Assembly: GCF_010183535.1 (NCBI RefSeq)
Contig: NC_071329.1
Location: forward strand, 1,736,001-1,800,000
Reading direction: 5' to 3'
Origin: Caenorhabditis remanei
Lineage: Eukaryota; Nematoda; Chromadorea; Rhabditida; Rhabditidae
Length of the DNA: 64,000 nucleotides
Part shown: positions 41,101 to 49,586 of the stretch, piece by piece
How the letters are laid out: each line of letters opens with the position of its first letter
Position numbering within the stretch: position 1 is the stretch's first letter
Made by a program: the position numbers and the translations under genes
Notes under the pieces: generated by a model
Databases searched by the model: none
Told to the model about the DNA's origin: nothing
Seen by the model: only the letters and a program-made list of their open reading frames with translations

Positions 41101-44100
41101 CTTTAGGAACAGCTTGCATTATGACCCTAGAAACTGTCTTGATAGGGGCTGAGGTCAGGTGTGCGGGTTCGGGCCTTTAGGAACAGCTTGCATTATGACC
41201 CTAGAAACTGTCTTGATAGGGGCTGAGGTCAGGTGTGCGGGTTCGGGCCTTTAGGAACAGCTTGCATTATGACCCTAGAAACTGTCTTGATAGGGGCTGA
41301 GGTCAGGTGTGCGGGTTCGGGCCTTTAGGAACAGCTTGCATTATGACCCTAGAAACTGTCTTGATAGGGGCTGAGGTCAGGTGTGCGGGTTCGGGCCTTT
41401 AGGAACAGCTTGCATTATGACCCTAGAAACTGTCTTGATAGGGGCTGAGGTCAGGTGTGCGGGTTCGGGCCTTTAGGAACAGCTTGCATTATGACCCTAG
41501 AAACTGTCTTGATGGGGGCTGAGGTCAGGTGTGCGGGTTCGGGCCTATAGGAACAGCTTGCATTATGACCCTAGAAACTGTCTTAATGGGGGCTGAGGTC
41601 AGGTGTGCGGGTTCGGGCCTATAGGAACAGCTTGCATTATGACCCTAGAAACTGTCTTGATGGGGGCTGAGGTCAGGTGTGCGGGTTCGGGCCTTTAGGA
41701 ACAGCTTGCATTATGACCCTAGAAACTGTCTTGATAGGGGCTGAGGTCAGGTGTGCGGGTTCGGGCCTTTAGGAACAGCTTGCATTATGACCCTAGAAAC
41801 TGTCTTGATAGGGGCTGAGGTCAGGTGTGCGGGTTCGGGCCTTTAGGAACAGCTTGCATTATGACCCTAGAAACTGTCTTGATAGGGGCTGAGGTCAGGT
41901 GTGCGGGTTCGGGCCTTTAGGAACAGCTTGCATTATGACCCTAGAAACTGTCTTGATGGGGGCTGAGGTCAGGTGTGCGGGTTCGGGCCTATAGGAACAG
42001 CTTGCATTATGACCCTAGAAACTGTCTTAATGGGGGCTGAGGTCAGGTGTGCGGGTTCGGGCCTATAGGAACAGCTTGCATTATGACCCTAGAAACTGTC
42101 TTGATGGGGGCTGAGGTCAGGTGTGCGGGTTCGGGCCTTTAGGAACAGCTTGCATTATGACCCTAGAAACTGTCTTAATGGGGGCTGAGGTCAGGTGTGC
42201 GGGTTCGGGCCTTTAGGAACAGCTTGCATTATGACCCTAGAAGGTGATACTGACCCAGCTTCGAAAAGTGAAGTAGCAAATTAGCAGTACGGTAGTAAAT
42301 GAGTAAAAAGTAGTAAACGAGCAATTAATAGTAAATGAGTAGGTAGTAAATGAGTATTTGCCTCATTTTCAGAAGTATTGTGCCTATAAGAGAGAGATAA
42401 TGGAGCAATACGCGGTGAAGACGCGTCTCGCCGCCGAGGTACTTCGAGAGGTGCTCACACTTCAGTTCCGATTGGATCGAATCATGTCAAGTGTGCTGAC
42501 GTCTCACCAGACGAGACGAAATATGGAACAGATTCACAATTCTGCACAGTTGACGCAGGAGGCGAAAAAGGCGGTTATCGATTATAATGTGACTGTGGAT
42601 ATTATGAAGTTTAATACGAGAATATCGGATTTCGCGAACGAAGTGGAGAGGAGTATGAAGATTGAGTGAGTTTGAGGGACAAAATGTCCAAAAATCGGTT
42701 ATTTTGGGACATCCGGACTGGCAATAGCACAGACAGCCTTAGAATATCATACTTGTCAACCGGGCCGAAACGGGCCGAAACGGGCCGACACGGGCCGGCG
42801 CGTAACTCGCGTCAAAATGAATATTATGAGCTGAAAAAACTACCAAAATGTAGATCTCAGCGAGTTCTATGTCCGTGGCCTACTACGGGCCGGATGGCTA
42901 TTCGTTAATGTGCCGCGTGCCGGGAAAAAGTGCCAAAAAACGCGAAAATGGCCAAAAAGCCATTCTAGCCCGGCCCGCGGCACATTAACGAATAGCCATC
43001 CGGCCCGTAGTAGGTCACGGACATAGAACTCGGCGAGATCTACATTTTGGTATATTTTTCAGCTCATAGTATTGCGTTTTAAGCGAGTTACGAGCCGGCC
43101 CGTGTCGGCCCGTTTCGGCCCGGTTGACAAGTATGTAGAATATCATCGAAATCGGTATAAAATTAAGAGGCGTGGCCTACATACTTGCAAAATATCGGCC
43201 AAGCCCGGCTCGGCCCGGAGTCAAAAAATGAGCACAATTTTTTCACAAAATTTTCGAAATTTTTTGAATTTATCATCAAAAATAGTCAAAAATCCTATGT
43301 ACACTTGAGTTTTATCGATATGTAAAAACATAGCCGAAAATTTGACTTTTTTGCGAAAAAATCAAAAAATTTTCAAATTTTTGTACTGTGACCCGGGCTG
43401 ACCGGGCCGGGCCGGTGAAAATTCTCAAATCGGCCCGGCCCGACCCGTTGCAAGTATGGTGGCCTAGAATCCGGCAACTCGGTCATCTTTGAGTGTACTT
43501 TTGAGCGTTTTTTGGCTGAAACGGAAATTTGAATTTTATTATATTTTTAAATGATTTTCAGCGCTTGTTGTTGTTTTTCCGAAAGATATATGAAAAATCG
43601 CTTGAAATCATTGAAAAATTTGACAAAATTCAAATTTCCTCCCCAAAATATTACGGTAGCACTCGTTTCAGCTGTGTTGAGGGACATCAATTTTTTGGCG
43701 CGATATCATGATGGCCGAGTTGTCGGATTCTAGGCCAGCACTCTCTTTTTTGGGCGGGTCGGTGCGGGTTTGCAATAAAAAAATTTCTATTTTTTCGATT
43801 TTTTTTTTCAAAAAAATAGAATTTTCGACAGTTTTTTTTCAAATTTCAATAAAAAGTCAAATGTCCATAGCCGAGTTGCGCGGAAGTGATTTTTTCTAAA
43901 ACGGAAGTCGGAAGTAAAATTTTGAAAACGGAAGTCGGAAGTCGGAAATAAAATTTTGAAAACGGAAGTCGGAAGCCGGAAGTCGGAAGTAGATTTTTTC
44001 GCAAAAAATTCAAAAACTTCTAGAAAAAGTTTATAAAATTCGCGAAAATCAGTGAAAAATTAGTTTTTGGCTGTCGAAAAGCCTATTTTCTTTCCTGTTA

Positions 44101-44651
44101 GACCATTTTTCCTTGTATTTCTGCAAAATATACTTTTCGGAAATTCCACAATTATGGAATGACGGAAGTCGGAAGTAAACATCCGAAAACGGAAGTCGGA
44201 AGTGAAAAACAGCCCGGAAGTCTCCGCGCAACTCTGGTCCATAAGTTTTTTGACTAGTTTTGAAAAAAAACCGAAAAATTTCGAACATTTTTGTGAAAAT
44301 AGCCTAAATTCCCGCTAAAAAGCACCAATTTGCAGACCATCCACTCAAGAATACCGTGACGCATTCGTCTCCTACATGAACGACGTCCGCATCCAACTTG
44401 CCGAATATCACTGGAAAGCGAAAATCACTCAGGACAAATCGATCGCCGAGAAAGAGGCGTTGGCTCAGTTGCGAGTGGCGATTCGGGCGAAAGAGCGTGA
44501 AGTGTCGTTCACTTCGTACGAGTTGAAGAAGGTGCTCGCGGTGAATGCAGTACTTCAGAAGACGTGTAACCAGTTGTTGGATCTCGAGGATAGATCACCG
44601 GCATATCAGCGTGCGGTGGCGAGAAAGGCGGCGCAGTTGGCGAAATCTTGA
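35143..44651 (+). CDS. ccdc-93: CCDC93 homologue (CCC/Commander complex subunit)
   Basis: Exons 35143-35169, 35222-35320, 35378-35481, 36597-37050, 39143-39420, 40044-40197, 42373-42665, 44336-44651; phases agree; 574 residues (human CCDC93 is about 630). The N-terminal region matches CCDC93: GYHRARVAILNDYDRMVGGI and GCPHQISAHQLFGLDY followed by VLQWLLRKV align with the family's CPHQLEPHQIQG...VVQWLVKR motif of the NN-CH domain. The rest is coiled coil. CCDC93 works with COMMD proteins and CCDC22 on endosomes in membrane-protein recycling (family knowledge). Exon 6 ends at a GC donor (40198-40199) at the edge of a transposon, and exon 7 begins just after that transposon. The position next to a gpa-11-like gene agrees with my recollection of C. 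elegans C16A11.2 beside C16A11.1. The family call is firm; the symbol is my inference. Confidence 0.88.
37195..37773 (+). repeat. 41-bp tandem repeat (TTCCGGAATTCCGGG)
   Basis: About 13 units built from GGCATTCCGGATTCCGAAAT, TCCGGAATTCCGGGTTTTTT and shorter variants. The array resumes after the MITE, at about 38064-38140 and 38225-38335. It is in intron 4 of the CCDC93 gene. Every frame is open on both strands because the unit lacks stops, which creates false reading frames. Confidence 0.85.
37774..38063. mobile_element. hAT-type MITE inside the tandem array (290 bp)
   Basis: Ends CAGACTTGTC and GACAAGTCTG. Perfect 8-bp target duplications GTTTTTTC at 37766-37773 and 38064-38071, taken from the repeat unit. 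The body is GC-rich like the CATACTTG family. Confidence 0.88.
38797..38980 (+). repeat. tRNA-derived repeat element (Ser/Leu-like), copy 2
   Basis: 184 bp, plus strand, almost identical to 27784-27966. A-box-like TGGCCGAGTAG at 38835-38845 (one change) and B-box-like GTTCGATTTTG at 38879-38889. Ends ATCATT / AATGAT. It lies in intron 4 of the CCDC93 gene. Confidence 0.65.
39470..39982. repeat. CTCCGCCCACTTTTA repeats and MITE half in CCDC93 intron 5
   Basis: GGCTCCGCCCACTTTTA or its complement occurs about six times between 39473 and 39860. About 39885-39982 is the right half of the CATAGTTGT element described at 19529-19742. Confidence 0.55.
40197..42362. mobile_element. TIR transposon forming an intron in the CCDC93 gene (2166 bp)
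   Basis: Perfect 20-bp inverted ends GGCAAATACTCATTTACTAC, extended by imperfect inverted sequence (CCGTACTGCT...GCTACTTCACTTTTC). 3-bp direct repeats TCA at 40194-40196 and 42363-42365, a size seen in PIF/Harbinger-type elements. The interior is almost entirely a 74-bp satellite; no transposase. Removing the element and one TCA joins the two flanking CCDC93 exons in one open frame. Confidence 0.85.
40447..42243 (+). repeat. 74-bp satellite array, about 24 copies
   Basis: Unit: GACCCTAGAAACTGTCTTGA, TAGGGGCTGAGGTCAGGTGT, GCGGGTTCGGGCCTTTAGGA, ACAGCTTGCATTAT. Spacing is 74 bp from about 40670 onward. Units are nearly identical, with alternating TAGGGG/TGGGGG and CCTTTA/CCTATA variants that suggest multi-unit duplications. 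The first units are more diverged. Confidence 0.95.
42748..43134. mobile_element. hAT-type MITE, CATACTTG family (387 bp)
   Basis: Ends CATACTTGTCAACCGGGCC and inverse. Perfect 8-bp target duplications TAGAATAT at 42740-42747 and 43135-43142. Near-perfect foldback centred on GGCCAAAAAGCC. In CCDC93 intron 7. Confidence 0.93.
43179..43458. mobile_element. hAT-type MITE, CATACTTG family (280 bp), nested
   Basis: Ends CATACTTGC and GCAAGTATG. Perfect 8-bp target duplications GTGGCCTA at 43171-43178 and 43459-43466. It interrupts a CCTAGGATCCG-type foldback whose parts continue to about 43740. Confidence 0.92.
43871..44236. mobile_element. hAT-type MITE, CAGAGTTG family (366 bp)
   Basis: Ends CCGAGTTGCGCGGAAGT and CCGCGCAACTCTG. 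Target duplications GTCCATAG (43863-43870) and GTCCATAA (44237-44244), one mismatch. The body is GGAAGTCGGAAGT repeats on both sides of an AT-rich core. Confidence 0.85.
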
Positions 44652-45497
44652 ATTTTCTTTGCTTTTTTTGAGGATTTTTTGCTCTTTTTTATGTAAAATA
44701 ACCCGATGTTCACTAATTTTTGAAGATTTTTCACACCGTTCTGTCATTAGACACTGAAGTTCATCCCATTTGATGATTTGTAGCCTTAATTACCACATTT
44801 TTTCATGTAAAATAACCCAATTTTCAGGTGATTTCAATATAAGCTTAAATTTCAACTTTTTCATGTAGAATCACTCTTTTCTCATGGATTTTCTGATTTT
44901 TTGATTGAAATTTGCACCCTAATTCCCCGTTTCCTCGTTTTTAGTTGTTTCTGTTCAAATCACATAATTAACTCGTGTTAAACCCCTTATTTTTTCCCAC
45001 ATTTCCCTATTTTTTCATGTAAAAGAACCCAATTTTCAGATTTATGTTTCCGCTTACCGTACTTTTCTGAAACAGCCCATTGACTAACGTAACATGTGAT
45101 TTGAATTTTTCATTATTTTTTGTGAAAATTTATATAAATTTTCCTCATTTCCTCCTTTCCCTAGAGGTACAAAGTACTCCAGACTAATAAATCACCATCT
45201 TTTTTTCATCCAGTTTTTTACATTTCACCTGCCTCGCAATCCATTTTCCAACTAGCAAATTTCCCGAATTCCTCTGAAATAGTTGTCTCAATTTGTTGAT
45301 CCCAAAAACCTTAGAAAATACACTTTAGTCCATATGCGCAAACATCATGCCGATGACTAATTGATATCAGTATGACTTTCAGATTTTTTTCACCTTGTCA
45401 TTTAGAATACATAATTAGGTGAGAAGGAGCAGAGTACACATTTTTTTTGATTTTTATATATCAATCTTCTTAGAACCAAAAGAAAATAGCTCCCATC

Positions 45498-45991
45498 CAG
45501 AGTTGAGCGGAATTCCGCCATCCGCCTTCCGCTTTCCGCCGAAAAATGTTTTATTCCGCCTTCCGCTTTCCGCTTTCCGCCATAAATTTTCCTATTTCCG
45601 CTTTCCGCCTTCCGCCTTCCGCTGTTTAAAGATTTTTTTCCTCAGCTTGAAAAATGTGATCACCTATTCCAATTTACTGATATTTTTGAGGTTTTTTGCA
45701 GCAAGGCTATCAGTGTTTACCGAAAAAACAAAATTTAACACGAATTTAACCATTTTAGTGTTTTTCACAACAAAATAAGGCCAAAATCGTATTTTTGAAA
45801 GCGACATTGCATTCCGCTTTCCGCCTTCCGCCTTCCGCCAAGAAAATTTCGCTTCCGCTTTCCGCTCTCCGGTTTCCGCCAATATTTTTTCGATTCCGCC
45901 TTTCGCCTTCCTCTTTCCGGCCAAAAATGTTTATTCCGCTTTCCGTCTTCCGCCTTCCGCCATTTCGAAAACCGCATTCCGCTCAACTCTG
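45498..45991. mobile_element. hAT-type MITE, CAGAGTTGAGCGG type (494 bp)
   Basis: Ends CAGAGTTGAGCGGAATTCCG and CATTCCGCTCAACTCTG. Perfect 8-bp target duplications CTCCCATC at 45490-45497 and 45992-45999. Subterminal CGCCTTCCGCTTTC arrays on both sides. Confidence 0.93.
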
Positions 45992-46046
45992 CTCCCATCA
46001 TACTCCTGTAAGATTTTAAAATAAACTTTTGTATGGAACACGGTAC

Positions 46047-46365
46047 CAGAGTTGCATGGAAGTGAAACTTTCTTATCCGGAAGTCGGAAGTCGGAAGTGA
46101 ATTTCCTTACCCGGAACTCGGAAGTCAAAATTAGATTTTTCGCAAATATTCAAAAACTCCAAAAGAAAAGATCATAAAATTGGCGAAAATCAGTGGAAAA
46201 TTAGGTTTTGGGTGGAGAAAAGCCTATTTTCCGTCCTTTTAGACCCCATTTTCCATGCATTTCTGCGAAATATACTTTTCGGAAATTCCTGGAATGACGG
46301 AAGTCGGAAATGAAATTCCTTATCCGGAAGTCGGAACTCGGAAGTCGGAATTCCATGCAACTGTG
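46047..46365. mobile_element. CAGAGTTGC-family MITE, no clear duplication
   Basis: Ends CAGAGTTGCATGGAA and TTCCATGCAACTGTG with GGAAGTCGGAAGT subterminal repeats. The flanks CACGGTAC and CAAATTCC do not match, so one border may have been rearranged. Confidence 0.6.
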
Positions 46366-46483
46366 CAAATTCCTACTGTAGCTTAAAGGTGCATAGCAAC
46401 GCAGCTGACGCATTAAAAGTAGATTTTGGAGTCCGAGGGTGTCGTGTCTATGCATAAGTGTCTTGGTTCCAGTGTTTGCCTAC

Positions 46484-46602
46484 CAGAGTTGTACGGAATG
46501 CCATTTTTCAGTTTCCGGAATACGGAAACGGAATGTGATTTTACATTTTCCGGAATACGGAATCCGGAATGCCGAAAAAACCCGGAATTCCGGACAACTC
46601 TG
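46484..46602. mobile_element. CAGAGTTGT-family MITE (119 bp)
   Basis: Ends CAGAGTTGTACGGAATGCC and CCGGACAACTCTG. Flanks TTGCCTAC and GTGCCTAC match at 7 of 8. The body is CGGAATACGGAA repeats. Confidence 0.85.
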
Positions 46603-46682
46603 GTGCCTACTCATTATCACTTTCCGGTAATTTACCGGTAAATTTCCGGAATTCCGGTAAATATGAATTTTTGTCTTGCGCA

Positions 46683-46787
46683 CGAAACCGGACATTTCGC
46701 AACCGGAAATTTCGCAACCGGACGTTTTGAAATCGTTTCAAAACGTGCGGTTGCGAAACTTCCGGTTGCGAAACGTCCCTGAGCCAT
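46683..46787. repeat. TTTCGCAACCGGA palindrome
   Basis: Tandem TTTCGCAACCGGA units on the left are mirrored by TCCGGTTGCGAAA units on the right, around TTTTGAAATCGTTTCAAAA. Confidence 0.7.
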
Positions 46788-47224
46788 AAAATGTGACTTC
46801 TGCTCAAGTCACATACTCCATACCCTTTTTGTACACTTGATTTCTATTCCGGCCCCCTTGGGGAGTCTTCTAATTGTTTTCAAGCCATTTCTATCGCTTT
46901 TAATCCTTTCAAAAATTCCCGAAAAGATTCAGAATCCTCACGTTTTCAATTTTCCCCTCAGAATGACGTCTTCCCTCAGAAACATCTGTCCCTCTTCTTA
47001 TGCTATCACAATAAATATAAACACTAATTTAAGCCACGCCCCTTTGAAATTTCGAAACTATAATTGAAGGTTGCCCTGGGAGAAGAGGGAGGATGATAAT
47101 TGCTGGCTTCACCATCCAAAGTTTTCGAGAATTTTCTTTTTTCTTCTTTTTCACGAATTCTCAGAAAATTTGAAAATATTTAAATCTCTGTAAAAACGCT
47201 TACTGTGCTACAGTACAGCCAAAA

Positions 47225-47440
47225 CGTGTACGTAATTTTTCGTAGAATTCAATGCACCATATCTTACGGCAAAATGCAGACAAATAGGTGGGAAAAATGG
47301 GACGAAATGTACGTAATTTATCGTGAAAGCACCATCTCTTACGACAAAATGCACAGAAACACAACTATTACTAAGATTTCAAAAATGTACGCAATTTGTC
47401 GTAAGATCCAATGCCCCACGACAGAATGCACAGAAATTTG
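47225..47440 (+). repeat. GTACGCAATTTGTCG repeats, intergenic
   Basis: Three diverged copies of the unit seen at 3330-3995, each with TACG(C/T)AATTT-TCGT and CCATATCTTACG-CAAAATG. Confidence 0.5.
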
Positions 47441-48004
47441 GAAAGCGTGGCCTAACTCCCTTTTCGCTGGCCTAGAATCTCGAATTCCTAGGCCACCAAT
47501 TTTCTAAAGACGTCGTGTAGTCTCACATGACACCCCTTCTGATTATTTTTCCATCTGCCGCCGTCATTCTCAATTCTTTTTTTCTTCGAAGATGGAATTG
47601 GACACTACATTCTTTTTTTTTGAAGATTCCATGTTTTTCCGGGTTAGAAAGGGTCAGAAGATAAGAAATAGGAAATAGAGAAAAGTGGGCGGGGCTTAGT
47701 TGGTGGTGGTGGCCTAACTTTCCAAGATGTTAGATTTCTAGGCCACCAGTCTTCCAGTGCAAAACTTAAGTACGTCATTCCCGAACAAGTTCTGAGAAAA
47801 AAAGTGAAAAACGGAGGACGGGTGAAAATTGAATTGAACTTTATTTTATGTCATTTTTTCGCGTTTTGCTTTTTTTTTGTTTCTTTGAAATTAATGTAAG
47901 TAGGATATAGTTTGATTCTATTGAGAACAATTTAGAGATACGTAAGTTTTTGAATGTTTTCAAAATGTCTGAAATAAAAGCCGTCACTATTTAAAAAAGT
48001 GGAG

Positions 48005-48790
48005 TCAGTTTGGAGTTATGAGACTTGACCTATATCATTGGAAAGCTGAGAAAACGCTGATTCCAAATATATATTCGGTTTTTGCCCTCGAAACTTCTCT
48101 TTCGAGAAAAATGGGGTCAAAGTTTCGACTCATAACAAGTCATTGTGCACAACCACTTATTGGTTCAATTCCTCCGGCCACCAAGTTATTTTTAGTTTAT
48201 TTTAAACGTTTTGTTTAAATATGCCTCGAACACTTTTTATTCAGTTTCTTGTCATTTTCATAATGTTTTTCTGTTCATTGTTTTCTTTCAATTAACAAAT
48301 TATTTTAATAGTTCCAAAAAAAGTCGATTGCTCATATCTCGGCTCATTTCAACATTTTTGAAAATTTGTGCCTTTAGCTTTTCAGGTATGCCAATTAATA
48401 ACTGGTGTTATTTCTCTTCTGCAATTTAACTTAAAAAACTTTTTACTTCTTACTTCAGAGGCATCCTAGAATGATATCTGCTAGATTTTATTTTATTCTA
48501 CTAACTAGAAAAGGCCATCGAGTGACCTATATCATTGAAAAGCTGAAATCACGCCGATTCCAAATATGTTATCAATTTTTACCCTCGAGGTCTGGTATTC
48601 GAGAAAAACGAGGTCAAAGTTGGGAACGGAATATCACCATTTGATTTTCCGAACTTTGATCCCATTTTTCTCGAACACCAGGCCTCAAGGTCAAAAACTG
48701 AGTATATATTTGGAATCAGCGTTTTCTTAGCTTTCCAATGATATAGGTCACGACCCATATCTCCACACTGACTCCATAACTTTCCCTAGT
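48005..48790. repeat. Foldback repeat with GTGACCTATATCATTGGAAA arms
   Basis: A left-type half at 48005-48130 and a complete inverted pair at 48515-48785 (CGATTCCAAATATGTTATCA and its complement). A second complete copy is at 54240-54545 and a right half at 56502-56615, both in G-alpha intron 2. Confidence 0.65.
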
Positions 48791-49182
48791 GAATGATCGT
48801 TTCATCTGGGCCAGTCTGACCGTAGGTAACATTTCAAATCAGGAATTTCAAAAATTCCCGTTTCCTTTATCGCTGTTAGAGAATGCTTCAAATTATGATA
48901 TTTTTGGATGCCTTTTTCTTCTGAGAGAGTTTGATCCCTTCTCGAAATCACACCAAACTTAGGTGAGTCACCTACCAAAAATTCTCTTCAAACCCTGACT
49001 AACACAACCTTTATAAGAGAAATCTCGAGGGATAATTATCCTGGAAAGGTTATCATCTCTAAGGTATTTCCAGACATACATTTCGAAATATTTTGAAACA
49101 TCACTATCCATTTGTTATAAGCCGAACTTCGTCAACCTAATGAATATGAAGCCGCACTTTTTTCATTGTTGCTATTTTTAAT

Positions 49183-49503
49183 CATACTTGAAAACCGGGC
49201 CGTCGCGTAACTTGCGTTAAACTCAATATTATGGGCTGAAAAATATACTAAAATGTAGATCTCGACGAGTTCTATGTACATGACCTACTATTGTCAGGAT
49301 GACGGATCTCTAATGTGCCGCGGGCCGGGCTAGAATGGCTTTTTTGGCCATTTTGGCACTTTTTCCCGAACCGTGCACATTAACGAATAGCCATCCGGCC
49401 CGTAGTGGGTCACGGACGTATAACTCGTCGAGATCTACATTTTGGTATAATTTTCAGCTTATAATATTGAGTTTGAAGAGAGTTACGCGCTGGCCCAAGT
49501 ATG
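49183..49503. mobile_element. CATACTTG-family MITE upstream of the G-alpha gene
   Basis: Ends CATACTTGAAAACCGGGCC and CCCAAGTATG. The flanks share TTTTAAT (7 bp). It ends only 83 bp before the G-alpha start codon, so it may form part of the promoter. Confidence 0.75.
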
Positions 49504-49586
49504 TTTTAATGATCTCATACCCCCTGTCTTGTTCTCCATGACCTAGAAAACTCCCAATGTTTTTTCTTCCAGCATCCCTTTCAATA

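Larger units (their letters stand above)
44652..49586. other. 4.9-kb gene-free region between CCDC93 and the G-alpha gene
   Basis: I see no coding exon. It contains the MITEs listed separately, plus an AT-rich 3' flank at 44652-45480 (AATAAA at 45186), TTGTCG repeats at about 47225-47440, GGTGGCCTA and CCTAGAATC remnants at 47455-47740, and a foldback at 48005-48790. 49000-49180 shows nothing recognisable. Confidence 0.6.

Noticed and set aside
40447..42243. CRISPR-like array
   Set aside because: This is head-to-tail satellite with no unique spacers, in a nematode genome, inside a TIR element.
48018..48429. Small plus-strand frames in the intergenic region
   Set aside because: The first lies in the GTGACCTATATC foldback repeat and its peptide recurs at 54261. 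The second has no support and atypical composition.
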